Source of the DNA: Anadara kagoshimensis
Lineage: Eukaryota > Mollusca > Bivalvia > Arcoida > Arcidae
Direction of reading: 5' to 3'
DNA length: 64,000 bases
Assembly (NCBI GenBank): GCA_021292105.1
Contig: CM037874.1
Location: forward strand, 26,896,583-26,960,582
The translations under genes and the position numbers were made by a program. This document shows positions 31,331-43,436 of the stretch, piece after piece (the stretch's first letter is position 1; each line of letters starts with the position of its first letter). The notes under the pieces are model-generated. The model did not search any database. It was not told the DNA's origin and was given only the letters and a program-made list of their open reading frames with translations.

Positions 31331-32083
31331 TCCATCCAGAAAGTTTGGACACTCCATAAAAGTGATTCATAGCTAGCCACAAATGTGTTTGTTATAACTT
31401 TTTGACATGCTTTACCAATGATTTGTTTAATAGTTGGTTACATGTGACATACAACTACATCTAGAAGATGTAATTTGGACACAATAAAATTGAAAAACAC
31501 ACTGTTATCTCCCTCTATATATTCCAGACACAAACAACGGCTGTCCTTTGGCAAAAATGATTTTAAACAATGAGAACAAAACATATGTTCCACAACATAA
31601 GCAAAAATGTTTTTTTCTAAGTCAAATAATACTATAAAACATCTTTTTGCAGTTGAAAATGATCGTTATGCGAAAAATAAATAACCATTAAGTACACTTA
31701 CCAAAATCCAATTTTACCGTATTTCTAAATATTTTAGTATTTTCAATACAGAAGGAATTTTGACAGATAAAATGATATATTTTACTTAGAAACTGCGTAT
31801 TTTTTTTTTTTTTTTTTTTTTGCTTGGAACTAAGTGTTTAAAATCGTTTTCAGTATTTTCTATTTATTAAGTCCATATTTTCATTTTTTTATCACTCATT
31901 GTTCACTAAAAACTAAAATTATAACTTTTTATTAATTATGCCATTTAAATAACATTCTAGGTAGTAGTATATAAAAATAGTCTTTCAACAAATATAAGTT
32001 AACAAAACACCAAGTACTAAGACCATCAACATTGCTCTTTTACAAAGGTTATAGAATGGGATGTCCAAACTTTCTGGATGGAC
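31329..32083. mobile_element. Mariner-type 755 bp non-autonomous element (MITE-D)
   Basis: Ends are inverted repeats GGTCCATCCAGAAAGTTTGG and its complement, ~22 bp with one mismatch at the outermost base. TA sits on each side, as expected for IS630/Tc1/mariner target sites. The inside is AT-rich with a poly-T run (about 31801-31822) and no transposase frame. It inserted into a TA repeat, part of which remains at 32084. Confidence 0.85.
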
Positions 32084-32300
32084 ATATATATATATATTAC
32101 ATAAGTAATTTAATATCAATATTTTGTACAATATTGCAAATACAATCACAGTGAAAGGTGCTGATGCCGTTTCTCAGTAGTATAATATGTATTAATAAAA
32201 CAATTTTTAAATTAAAATAATGTCAATCAACATTTTACTCATTTGATACGAAAACGATTTCGTCATTAACTTATTATCACCAACAACAAAAACAAAACGT

Positions 32301-32303
<3 letters not shown>

Positions 32304-32369
<66 letters not shown>
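32304..32369. repeat. (TA)n microsatellite
   Basis: About 33 TA units. Confidence 0.95.
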
Positions 32370-32374
<5 letters not shown>

Positions 32375-33348
32375 TTAACTTTGGTTGAAAGAAGAAACCG
32401 TTGAAATTGTTAATGAACAATAGAATAAAAAAAATAAAAATACTCGTTTTACCATTACCAAGAGATAAATATTCTGAAAAAAATGAATAGTGCTATATCA
32501 ATAAATACATTATTTATCATACAGTCCGTTAAAAGACGCACAGTAGAAATAAAATGAGTTGCTTATTTTAGAAAGCGAGAGTAAGAGAAATGAATTAAAA
32601 ATTGTAAAGAATCCACTTTACCCATAGCGATATCACCGATATAACTCGTTAAACAGTAACTGTATTGTTTACTTAGCTTTCCATACATGCAAATTCAGTA
32701 CTTGGGTGCAATTTGATAAATTTATGTAATAAACAATGATCTCCTAGTGAGGTGTATTTTAAAGAAAAAAATGACATTTTGTTTACAAACTTTAAGTGGC
32801 ATTTCGTTTTTTGAATAGTTGTAAATGAACAATAAAAAATTTAACAATTGTTGTGCATTTTGATACATAAATGGACAATACTTCGCTTATGCAAACCCAC
32901 TCCCGTTTACACAAAGCGAACAAATATACCCACACGACGATAAAACAAGTACCTAAAAAACCAACACGGTGAGCATATAAATTATTTGTTTTATTCATGC
33001 ACCCAGTTTCATAATTTAAAACAGTCTGTTAGGTTTGACTTTATCATTTGGATTTTAAATACAAAGTTCTTCAGGTAAGATTTTCCTATTGAAAAATATC
33101 AAATATTTATAATACGTTTTAATTGTGATAATATGTAAGGCATAAAAATACAATTTTATATTATATATTAGTAACATCTGCATCATTTAAGACAAAAAAT
33201 TATTTTTAAAAATGCTGTTGAATCATTTATATGTTCCACAGAGAAATAAATTATCAAGTCACATTTTCAATTGAAAATCATAGCGAAAATATGTTAATTC
33301 AACCAAATAACATAATGTATAGATCTGAGAATAATATCAATACTGATT

Positions 33349-33443
33349 TTGGTTTCATAATTTTGGTCCAAGCATTACTGTTGAGGAATATTGTATTCAG
33401 AAACGGCCGTCTAGTGCTGTAAAAAAAGAACTGTTATATGTAA
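33349..33443 (+). mobile_element. Hammerhead element copy 4, core mutated
   Basis: Ribozyme part 33371-33418. Stem I pairs with one G-T wobble, stem III and GTC are intact, and GAAA is kept. The core CTGATGA reads CTGTTGA (A6 changed) and stem II has extra bases. Probably inactive. The same ATAATTTTGGTCCAAGC leader and TATGTAAT end as copy 1. Confidence 0.78.
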
Positions 33444-33674
33444 TAATAAAGCCACACATTGTATAGTAACCTACCTCGGGTGGTAACATTGATATTTAGA
33501 AAAGTGGTTGAAGAAGTAGTTTCTTAGTATAGAATCAGTAGTTAGTTGTGAAGCAATTTCATTTGAAATATTTCAATGATAAAACATATATATTTTATAA
33601 AAATCAAATACACTGATAATCTTCGGTTTTATTGTTAAGGATAATTTCTAATCTCCTATTCTCTTTTTTACCTA

Positions 33675-33960
33675 ATCAAAAACAAACAAACTAATCCATG
33701 TCCGAATCACAATCCAGAAGCAAAGTAAAAACTTTGGAACTGACAAGTTAGGTTAGACTAACTGACTCTGTTACGTATTTTGACAAACTAAAAATAAATA
33801 TCATTTTTAAATTACATAAATGAATCAAAAACAAACAAACCAATCGATGTTAAAATCACAGTCAAAAACGCAAGTTAAAATTTTGAAAACTGAAAATTTA
33901 GTTAAAAGCGTGAACTTTCAACAAGCAAACTGTTTACCTGGTTACATCTACAATATTATA
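33675..33960 (+). repeat. Two R1 5' fragments in tandem
   Basis: 33675-33760 and 33824-33960 both begin AATCAAAAACAAACAAAC. The first is close to the family norm and stops after GTTAGGTTAGAC; the second is older. Confidence 0.7.
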
Positions 33961-34699
33961 TTATGAAGTTTATTATCTCCGGTTTTATTCAAAAGATGCA
34001 TGACTTCACCGACGGCGATACTTTGACAAGCAAAAAAAGCGATTATAATTGTAAAAATAAAACACACACACACACATTGTGTTCAACTTAATTATTTTGT
34101 CGTATAGGTAATTTAATAACGTTTAATTTTGATTCTTAATTCCATAATTTAAATCATTCTTTTAACAAATGACATTTCATATTGAAGTTATTTACATTAA
34201 GAAAATTACAAACGTGCGTGCGCATATTATATCTCCAGAGATATATCTCAATTAGACGATACATCTCGTGTATGAAATAATGTTTTCGTAATGTTAGGAC
34301 ATTTCGTTAAAGTCAATATAAACATAGGCTTTATATTGATCAGTTTAAATGTATAGGATGATACAGCTAGCTCAAGTGTGACAAATGATCTCTGTTAAAC
34401 TACTTATAGTGATACTTCCTGTTTAACAATGAAAAGGTTCAGGATGACCGTTTTTTTCTTTACACTGATTTTTTTAAGATTATCTAAAAACACGCGAATG
34501 TATTATAATATATATGTCGTTGTTTTGTATTTGACAAATTAAAATATTGATATTTTCCCTGATGAAATGGTTTTAATAAACATTTTGAGTTTTTTAATAA
34601 CAATACATATGTAATGTTACCATAGTGAATTTTAAAATGTATATATAGGTTTAGATTGCAACTACCCAGAAAGTTTAGGTATATAATAGTCTTTAAAAG

Positions 34700-34985
34700 G
34701 TTATATGGGCATCATCGAATATTGATGATCAGTATATTGGCTCTGTATCCAAAATCAAATTGGATATATCTTTCGTGTCATAGTCCTATTTTCATTCCAT
34801 TGACATTTTCTATTTCACACGTGACGACTGTAGCTAGAGAGACAGCGGGCGCTTACTTTTCTGGAGCACCTGACCTCACTTCACTGGTGGAAGTTCACGT
34901 TCACTTATTCTCACTTAATTTGCCAGTTGAAAAGTTTTTCGTTTTCTTTCGAATTTTGATTTAGACATGAATTGGTATGTTTGTT
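34700..34985 (-). repeat. R1 copy (34.7 kb)
   Basis: Antisense R1 seen from TTGGCTCTGTATCC through CTGGAGCACCTGACCTCAC and GGTGGAAGTTCACGTTC to TTTAGACATGAATTGG. Confidence 0.75.
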
Positions 34986-35084
34986 ATTTATATAATCAAA
35001 TGCAATTCAAATATCCTCTGAACCCTTTTTGTAAACCTAGTCTTACCAAGTCCTAGAAAAAGTTTGATGTGTGTCATCAAATTT

Positions 35085-35225
35085 ACAAGTATGACGTCTC
35101 TGTATTCAATATCATCATGGAATCCATAGTTTTATTCTATTTTTTCATTTTACATGTGGTGTTAGCGGTACAGCTAACTGGAGAGGAGATGTTTACTCTT
35201 CCGGAGCACCTGGTCTAACTGTCCT
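35085..35225 (-). repeat. R1 fragment (35.1 kb)
   Basis: Antisense R1 part: ATGACGTCTCTGTATTC ... TTCCGGAGCACCTGGTC. Confidence 0.65.
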
Positions 35226-35741
35226 TGATTACTTTGGCAATTGCAGTATGCATGTATTCAATTTAAAAAAAGCCAATTTTAATATTTTGAATATTAAACA
35301 AACTGCCATAACATAGTAAACAGTTATCGTCGTAATGATCAAAGAATGGTTATTTCATGCTATAACCAATTTCTGAGTAATTGTAAAATTTTATGTTTTA
35401 ATTTACCCATCATTTTGGCATAAAACATTATGCTTCGAATTATAAAATAATGAACATGCATCATTTTTGTGAAAAATGAGTTAATTGGTCTTTTTATATT
35501 GCAGGTAAAATACGTTAAATGTGTACAATAAGGTGGAACTAAAATCCTCTTTTGAAGAATCACTAAAACTTGTAATAACAAAGGAAAACATACGTATCAG
35601 TAGATACTTTAAAACATTAGCAGACGACACATTAAGTCCTACCTGTATGGAATGCTACTTTTACCTGTAATATCGATTCCTCCTGTTATTGGCAACATTT
35701 GTGAACATCGATGAACCAATCAATACACTCCGTTCCGTGAG

Positions 35742-36815
35742 ATGAATTTTATTATGGGCTTTGACTCGATTTCGCCAATAGTTCGTTCTAAGTCGACTGT
35801 TGATACTAGAGTTCTGAAGAGTAAGATCGGCCATGCTATACTTAAAGGTGGTTCGTTTTATAGTAAGACGTTAAGTAAAACGTTACGTCAACTTACACAG
35901 GATGCAAAGACAGAAGTCAGGATTATCAACCATCAAATGAGAATTATTTTTGAGAAAAATCAAAGAAATATGAAAAGAAGTGAAAAACTGGTGGCTACGT
36001 ACAATTTACCACCACTTAAATCAGGTAGTGCAAAAAAATCTTCTGAAAAGTTTAAACAACAAACTCCGCCGGATATCTCCATAACGGGACAGTCGATTCA
36101 AGGAATTCAGAGCAAAGAAATTAAACCTTTACATAACAAAAGTAACCAAGAACATCCGGAGATAGGAACGACTCCTGTGAAAGAAAACAAGTTTAAACAT
36201 CTTTCCCCAAGACAAGATTCAAAATTGTTAAGGCGGACATTTTACTCACCCGTTCCAACAAATCACCAGAGTGATCTTGACGAAAACAGCATTGAGGATG
36301 AATTAAAAGATATAAATATAACTTCAAGTGCCTTTCCTCATATAACTGTAGATCAGTGTGAGGAATTATTCCCGCCATTGAAAAAGGATCAGGTACAAAA
36401 ACCCGAATATGCACTAAGTGAATCTCAATCTCGTACTGGAAGTACAAACAGTTTAGGAGTACCTTCTCCATTAATTAAAAGACGGGAAACGGATGGAAAA
36501 GTACTGAACATAGTTATACCTTCAGATACTATAGGTGAATGCAATTTTAGTCGATCTGAGGGTAGCATCCCTGATGCTTTGAAACAACAAAGAGGCAAAG
36601 ATGATCCTAGGTTCAAAGCATTGGAAGCCGTTTTGAAACCAGCGACTACTAAACGTGCTCAAACGAGGACTCCTACAAAAGACTTGGAACAAACAAAAGA
36701 AGAGGCAAGAAGAACTGTTTCTAGATCTGTTTCACCAAAACCAAGATTTGCAAATATAAAACAACCCAAGGCTACAAACTATAATTATAACCTCGGTCCA
36801 AGGACACCTCCATAG
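35742..36815 (+). CDS. Uncharacterised intronless protein, 357 residues
   Basis: The longest uninterrupted ORF in the window. An in-frame TGA at 35712 precedes it and the ATG at 35742 is the first Met after it; a second Met at codon 5 (35754, A at -3 and G at +4) has the better start context. Residues ~20-80 are basic and look helical. The rest is Ser/Thr/Pro/Lys/Gln-rich and probably disordered, with several SP/TP sites (HLSPRQ, YSPVP, RTPTK, RSVSPKP, GPRTPP). There is no signal peptide, membrane segment or known catalytic motif. An AATAAA follows at 37024. Codon use looks like the host exons, so I take it as real, either a one-exon gene or the last exon of a longer one. No function can be assigned. 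Confidence 0.7.
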   Translation: MNFIMGFDSISPIVRSKSTVDTRVLKSKIGHAILKGGSFYSKTLSKTLRQLTQDAKTEVRIINHQMRIIFEKNQRNMKRSEKLVATYNLPPLKSGSAKKSSEKFKQQTPPDISITGQSIQGIQSKEIKPLHNKSNQEHPEIGTTPVKENKFKHLSPRQDSKLLRRTFYSPVPTNHQSDLDENSIEDELKDINITSSAFPHITVDQCEELFPPLKKDQVQKPEYALSESQSRTGSTNSLGVPSPLIKRRETDGKVLNIVIPSDTIGECNFSRSEGSIPDALKQQRGKDDPRFKALEAVLKPATTKRAQTRTPTKDLEQTKEEARRTVSRSVSPKPRFANIKQPKATNYNYNLGPRTPP

Positions 36816-37779
36816 AAAATTATGTGTTTATTTTGTACACACTTAACAGAAATAATAATTATCCTTCATCTAGGAGTTTCATATATATATATGTCATTAT
36901 CATGCATTCAGGATTTATAGAGTTGTGATTATCAAACAGCAATGATATCTATTTATGTGTGATTATAATGGTATTGATACATGTATTTGTGTATTTGTCT
37001 TGATGATTTTTATCAGTGGTAATAATAAATATGGATTTGTAATCTTCGGATTTTAGCAGCAGATCAGTATAATCATACGATATTATTACCAGGGAGTCGG
37101 GTAGAAAATTTTACAGGTATCATAGCTACAAAAACATAATAGTATTATCAGAGATGTAATGGAGTTTCCATCTATTTAAATATAAAAGTTTATCAACTAG
37201 AATTATGCACTATGGTTCAGCCTAATTATAACATTTGTAACTATATCACCAGTGATAATCGATGAGATTCAATTCACTGGTTTCATTTTCTATGGAATAT
37301 TTAAGCTTAAACCATTAATTATTCTAATAATGGACCATAGAAGATTTATAGAAATATAAAATATACTGCCTTCTCAATCAATCAGGCTATATCTATATAT
37401 AGTCTTAAGTAGAATGTATATAGAAACAATTCATTGCTTTAATGTTCATCATTAATTCATCGTAACCCAGAAATGCATAAAACTAAGAACAATACAAACA
37501 TCCTGCCTTTAGAAACTGATTACGCTATTCACTGTTTGTTGATACTGTCAAATCATCGTTTTATTATGTAAAGACTATTGGTGAAAGATTTTTTTTTCAA
37601 AGTAACAGATGCATGTTCAGAGGGATACAATATCAATACTTTACTTGGTTATCAAAGAGTTTTTGTAAGCAAATATTCAGAGAATAAATAGGTGACTTTA
37701 CGTCAACCATTTCTTAAAACGTTTGAGTTGGATATTATTTCATTTTCATTCCTTTGAATCAATGTCGAAATTTAATGTT
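36816..37779. other. 3' flank of the 357-residue ORF
   Basis: Non-coding. A candidate poly(A) signal AATAAA lies at 37024-37029. Otherwise nothing recognised. Confidence 0.5.
37024..37029 (+). promoter_or_regulatory. Candidate poly(A) signal
   Basis: AATAAA 209 bases after the stop codon of the 357-residue ORF, in the right strand and distance range. Judged only by motif and position. Confidence 0.4.
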
Positions 37780-38015
37780 GACTGTTAATTTTTTTATCCC
37801 AAAGTACTATATATGTCGCTCTTATAACTTACATTCATTTCGAATTTCGATTTAACACGCGGCAGGCGTAGCTAGCTAAACGGGACTTGTTTACCCTTCC
37901 GGAACACCCGGTCTCACTACCCTGGTGGAAGTTCACGTGTTTAAATTAATTTACCAGGTATCAAAGTTTTTACTCTGTGAATTAGACATGGACCTGTATG
38001 TTTGTATTTGATAAC
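37780..38015 (-). repeat. R1 copy (37.8 kb)
   Basis: Antisense R1 with GGCGTAGCTAGCTAAACGGG, CTTCCGGAACACCCGGTC and GTTCACGTGTTTAAATT. The end near 38010 is TGTATGTTTGTATTTG. Confidence 0.8.
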
Positions 38016-38164
38016 TTGTGACTGACGATATAAAGTTTTTGCTGCCTATAATCCTTGTCTGTAACAGAAACCATCTTCAGCTTTTTGTCATCATCTCCAG
38101 TTGTTGCCTTCTTATCTGTAGTTTGTTACCTCTGCCAAGTCCCTCTTTCTACATTTTCAGTCTT

Positions 38165-38325
38165 TTCGTTAACGTTGCAATATTTCACATTCCTTTTGTT
38201 CCGTATTTTGATTTTATACGTGACGGATGAAGCTAGATAACAAGATGTGAGAACCCGGACTCACTTCCCTGGTTAAAAAGGTTTCTTTGCTTTTCGGGTT
38301 GTGATGGTATATTTGTTATTATATT
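38165..38325 (-). repeat. R1 fragment (38.2 kb)
   Basis: A second antisense R1 copy with the middle partly deleted: ACGTGACGGATGAAGCTAG ... CCCGGACTCACTTCCCTGG. Confidence 0.65.
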
Positions 38326-38515
38326 AAACCAATTATTTTGAAAAGGTCTGTCTTTTACTATTAATCCCTTTATTATGAAGATGCCCACCCAACTTATCAC
38401 TGTTGACCCCATTATTTTGATAATGTGTCATTTTTTAATTGTATAAAGGGATGGGCCACTATACTATCTGCCATTTACATTTTTTAAAATTTAACCATAA
38501 AATACATTAAAATGG

Positions 38516-38685
38516 TACAGTAAAACCTGTCTATAAAGGTCACCTGCCCATAAAGGCCAGTTGTACTGGTTCCCTTATATACAAGTTCAAATAATATAAA
38601 TAAAGAACAATTGGGATACACTTCTAATGGCCTTTATTAGAGTGGTCCTTTTATAGAGGTGGCCTTTAAGGCAGGTTGTACTGTA
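38516..38685. mobile_element. MITE-C copy 2
   Basis: 170 bp, starting TACAGTAAAACCTGTCTATA with its inverse at the right end (GGCAGGTTGTACTGTA). Inner part resembles copy 1 at 7228 but is shorter. TA on each side. Confidence 0.88.
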
Positions 38686-38689
38686 TATG

Positions 38690-40775
38690 CAATTTTTAAT
38701 GTATTTTATTATTAATTTGAAATAAATGGTATATGACAATCTATACTGTATTTGCAGGTGGTTGGTATATACAAATGATCACTATGGCAGTTTCACTGTA
38801 TATAGTCATGTATTGGATAAACAACATATTAAATAATTATGACTATTACGGATTGTGTCATTTGGTGTTTACATTTCAGTTTCATCATTACTGTTAATTA
38901 TTTTTTCTATGTTCACAGCATGAAATATCTCATTTCTGGTTCAGTACATGCATAGATGTATATTAAGCTATAATATGTTGCTAGTAATCTCTTATAAGAA
39001 AATCACAGAGCATATAATGATTTCAAGTGATCCAGAGTTTATGATATAATGAGTATCATTTCTTTACGTGTCAAATTATTTCTTAAGACATAATATGTAT
39101 TAACTCCTATGAATTTATGTAAATAATTTTTTTCAACCATGCAATATTATTGGCAACCTTATCTATAAACCTATTACAAAAATTGCAACTATTTTTGATT
39201 CTCATGTTTTGGGGTTTTTTTTCAACCAAATAAGCAATAATACAAAAAAAAGAAGAAAAACAATGAAATATATACTGTAGTTGCTAAAATGAAGGCAATG
39301 CGATGTTTTACCAGTTACAAATATCAATTACATGATTAAATTTGAGCGTGTAGTTAGGCTGTGGATCCTGACGCAAACTTTGATCTTTACTTAAAATGCG
39401 AACAAGGGTACACTGCTTTTACTTTAATTAATATTGTTCTATGCAATGAAAAAATCATTACTCTACTGTTTGACTTTGTTATAAAAGTGTTTTTAGCAAT
39501 TTTTTTTTACTGGAGAAGGGTTTTTGTCCTTTGGGGTATTTTAATCGGTTTTTCTCATTATCTTAATTTCATATTTCGTTACTGTCGTGTTTCTAATACC
39601 AATTATCAACAAGAACCTGTTTTTCAGATACAAATCGCTTTATTTTAAATGGACAAAAATACAGTTCGTTTAGTCGCTATAGTTGTTGCCAAGAGCCTGT
39701 TTTTTCAGACTAAATTGCTTAATTCCACTAGCACGCTCTTGTAGTTCACGTACTAGGAAGAGGTGACAAGGTGTAAATGGCTGAGATGTGCGTTAAAATC
39801 GCAATATAGTTCTTACAAAGGGCCTGTTTTCAGGCATATGTTGCACTTGTTTTATTCAATTTGTAAAATGCAAAGAAATACAGTTCACATACTTAAAAAA
39901 GGTGACTCGGTGTAATTGTAGTGAGGTATGCGTTTATTTCTATTCATCAAATACAAAAAACAAAAAAGTACAGATCTCTTGATTCTCCTGTGGGAAATCA
40001 TTTGTTTTGTTTCAACAGATATATTCGGAAAATTTAGATGGATGGGATTTTTCTACTTAGCGTGTTTATCGGATTGATAAAAAACCAATCGATCATCCTC
40101 AATGATAACGGATATTAAACAAAATCAAAACGTATTACATGCATGAGCTTAAAAATCCTTATGTAAGGTTCCTGTCATACATATGCATGCTTTGGTTGAA
40201 TCCGTGAGTTTCAGAAAGAAAGCTGATTTGATTTCTTAGTGTATTGGTTTTACATTTTAGTATTGCTTTCGAATTCTACGTACATGTACTTAAATATTCA
40301 GTGGCGGTCCTGATGATCTTCTCTTCCAGAACTCCCGGTCTCACCTCCCTGGTATACGTTTACTTGTTAAAATAAAATCTTCAAGGTTTTAATTGTCTAA
40401 ATGATTAAATATATTTCTGAAAAAAAAATGATTTTGCGACACACAAAATATTTCCTAAATGCTTCCTTCTCTTGTTTTTAATATCGATGTCTTTCTAGTT
40501 ATTTGAAAACCTGCGTGTCACGTGACTAACAATGGCCGTTTCGATGTCAACGTAAGTTTCTTGACGTCAAATAAAAAATATAGAATTGAGTGTGATAATG
40601 ATTTTTGCGTTCATTTGACGAAGATCGGTGATGTTTTTCGTGATAGAATTTTGACTGTGGTATAAACATTCCTTTGTCAAAAATACTTCATTGTTCCGAA
40701 TTAATGAGTCATTTAAATCAGATGCATGTTGTTATCAATTACGTATTTTCCACACGTCAGAAAGTATACAAATTA
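38690..40775. other. Non-coding stretch with weak repeats
   Basis: No gene seen. Between ~39610 and 39900 a phrase like GAGCCTGTTTTTCAG followed by AAT...TACAGTTCG recurs three times at ~80-130 bp spacing and may be an old tandem repeat. An R1 fragment (-) lies at about 40300-40385. Confidence 0.4.
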
Positions 40776-41002
40776 GGCCTGCCGAAAGTTTAACATCAAG
40801 CTGACGATTTGGTGATAAAAAGACAACTTATGTAACCATTACGTCCCCGCGTTACCTACGTCACGACAACTGCTACCGTTCTATCCCTCGTCACAGATTT
40901 TCGACCACTAACTTCCCATATGTATCTCGACCACTCGACAGTGAACTTTCTACTCCTTTTCCATAGCTCAGTGTTAAACTTTCGACGGGTCTGTAGCTGT
41001 AC
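40776..41002. mobile_element. MITE-A copy 2
   Basis: About 227 bp with inverted ends GCCGAAAGTTTAACATC / GTGTTAAACTTTCGACGGGT. The outer ends have drifted. The inside is unrelated in length to the 83 bp copy at 1064, so the family has a short and a long form. Confidence 0.7.
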
Positions 41003-41289
41003 CCTCTAACAACCAGACATCTTAAAATCGTTATGATTCTGTGTAAATATTTAGTATCAACTTTCTATTTAATTGAAAAAAAATATAATGACTTTAATGT
41101 TTAATGCTGATCAATATCTGTAGCGTAAGAGAATCATTAATATGCAACGTAACAATAGCAACTTTTACAAACATCTAAACTTCTATCATGGATTTGAATC
41201 AATATGATGGTATTATTGTAATGTAATATGGTAAACGTTCTAATATTTCAGCTGTTAAAAGTGGTCTGAACTATATTTATAAATAGGCT

Positions 41290-41560
41290 TATTAAGGTCC
41301 TCAAGTAATTTCACGGCCGTCATCACAATATTGTTGAAAGCATGATGTCTGTGTCTAGGATTATTCCGGATATATATGACTTCCTATGTTCCTTTCATTT
41401 TTAAATTTTGATAAAACACGTAGCGGTGTAGCTAAGTAAACAGGAAGTTTTTACCCTTTTGAAACACCAGGCCTGGTGAAAGTCCACGTGTTTAACTAAA
41501 TTTGTCAGTACTTTGATCTGGGATTGTGATTCAGTGATGAACTATTTTGTTTTTTATCAC
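41290..41560 (-). repeat. R1 copy (41.3 kb)
   Basis: Full-length but diverged antisense R1, from CTTATTAAGGTCCTCAAG and ACGGCCGTCATCACAATATT to TGATTCAGTGATGAACTA. A few bases before the next SINE-1 copy. Confidence 0.8.
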
Positions 41561-41595
41561 ATATACAGTTAGTAGCTATATATAAAGAGTCATCC

Positions 41596-41905
41596 CTCCG
41601 TAAGTGGAAGGTCGAGGTTTCGAGCCCCGACCAGGTCTGATCCAAGACTTGAAAGTGGGTAGTGACTGTTCTTTCGCCAAGAACTCGCCATTACGAAATG
41701 AAAGTCACGTTTCTTTCGGATGGGAACTTAAAATAAATGAGGTCGCGTGTCACTTTAGGCTTGACACGATTAAAAAAAACCCTTCTGTATAATGCCATCA
41801 GCGCAACACGCAGGCAAAATTTCTGCATATTCGCCTATAGCTGGCGATGTCTCGATATAAGTGAAATATCCTTGACTGGGACGTTAAACTCAATTCAACT
41901 CAACT
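41596..41905 (+). mobile_element. SINE-1 copy (41.6 kb), 5' truncated
   Basis: Starts inside the tRNA-like anticodon arm (CCGTAAGTGGAAGGTCG), keeps the B box region, body and GGGACGTTAAAC end, then a CAACT-rich tail. High similarity to the copy at 3983. Confidence 0.85.
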
Positions 41906-42776
41906 CTTTTTACCTTTTTGGATCAGGATAAATGTCATGATTTACGGTTGATAAATCCTCATGCTTCGATGCACCCAATGTACAGAATTTAATTCACATT
42001 TGGGAAAACGGATTTATTTTTTCCTTTTAGGTCAGCAAATTGTTGTTTCATGTTATTGTGTGATTGTTAGAAAATATGAATATATTTCTTGGATTTCCCA
42101 TGTGCAATTCATTTATGGAAAAACAGTAGTAGCTTTATTTGAAAAACATGTTTCATGAACAGGGCCAATAGCAAAATGGTGTAAAATAAGGTGTAAACCA
42201 GGATGCGTACCAACTTCGATTTGATTAGCGATGTTGAAATAGTCGGTCATCATGAAATCTTCAATACACTAAGTGCATTCAATAACAAGCAACTAGATAC
42301 CCCATAGATGAGTCTTTAGTATTTTATTGTCATATATTTTGTTTAAATTTATTATATTAATATATCGCAAAACTCTCCTGTTTATTGATGGAATAAAACG
42401 GTTTATTATACCTTTTGTAAATTTCTCGAAATCTGATTGGTTAATAAGCGTTTGGGTAAATTTAATGTCACCTCGGATTTCAGAAAATCTGACGTCACAG
42501 GGTGACATTACGTGAGCGGTTGACATTACGAAAAATGTCACATGCGCAGAAAAACTGCATATGCGGTTCGATCGCATTCGTCTTCTAAATCAGTAAAACG
42601 CTTTTCTAAAGTAATGTGAAATATGATAGCTAAATGCTACAAGCGTGTCATAGGTTGCTTACGGACGACAGCTGACAGTCATGATTTTCAATCCAGTATA
42701 TTTTGGTTGCACAGTATAATTAGCATCAACAATCGGTATAATAAAATAAATTTTACATTTCTGATTGGGTGACAAC

Positions 42777-42858
42777 CCATATTGTTACCCCTCGAAATTC
42801 ATTGTCAACCTCGGGTTCGCCTCGTTTGACAATGCAATTTCTCGGGGTGACAATATGG
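42777..42858. repeat. Hairpin repeat, 82 bp
   Basis: Inverted arms CCATATTGTTACCCCTCGAA / TCTCGGGGTGACAATATGG with about 30 paired bases and a loop reading CCTCGGGTTCGCCTCG. Probably a miniature transposon or its core; family not identified. Confidence 0.8.
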
Positions 42859-43027
42859 ACTGTCTCTCTATCAGAAACGTAATATTTATATATTAATATC
42901 AGGTACCGATGTAATATCACTTGATTGTGACGTAATCAGTTATCGCGCTTCTGATCGGTTTAAAGCGTGAGAAATATTCTTACGCCATTCACGTACTTCT
43001 ATTTTTACAACTTTTACTACGTCCAAA

Positions 43028-43153
43028 ATGGCTGCATTTGATGTTGGGGATACCGTAAAAATAGACGGAGAAGGAATTGGTATAGTGAAAGAAGAAATTC
43101 CCAAAGGGTTTGCTACATTCTATGATGTAATGATATGTGGAACACAACCGTGA
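43028..43153 (+). CDS. Small ORF, 41 residues, of uncertain reality
   Basis: Begins MAAFDVGDTVKIDGEGIG and continues IVKEEIPKGFATFYDV to a TGA. The start has A at -3 and G at +4 (AAAATGG), a good eukaryotic context. The VGDTVKI...GEGIGIV pattern resembles the first strands of small SH3/KOW-like barrels, but the protein is too short for a full fold. It lies ~820 bases upstream of the Crypton relic and might be part of that element or an exon. I do not recognise it. Confidence 0.25.
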   Translation: MAAFDVGDTVKIDGEGIGIVKEEIPKGFATFYDVMICGTQP

Positions 43154-43436
43154 CATCATTTACGTAGCGGTCGCGCCTAATGACGTCATATGAAAACTGT
43201 GTCAGTCTGTTTAGATTTTTTAAGACTTTCCAGTTCTTTGAAAAGTAACATTTTTTTAACTTACATACTGATTTTGTCTTTTTTATTTTAGGTGATTAAT
43301 TTATTTTAACTAAATAGAACTGTATTCTTACTTGAGAAGTTAATTTGGAGGTGATTTGTCTGACCTAGATAAAAATCAGCTGTTTCTATATGGCATCAAA
43401 TAATATGTACATGTCATTGTGTCTCGGTATTTTGAG

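Noticed and set aside
39361..39648. 95-codon hydrophobic frame
   Set aside because: Begins at GTG rather than ATG, and its end overlaps the weak repeats at 39.6 kb.
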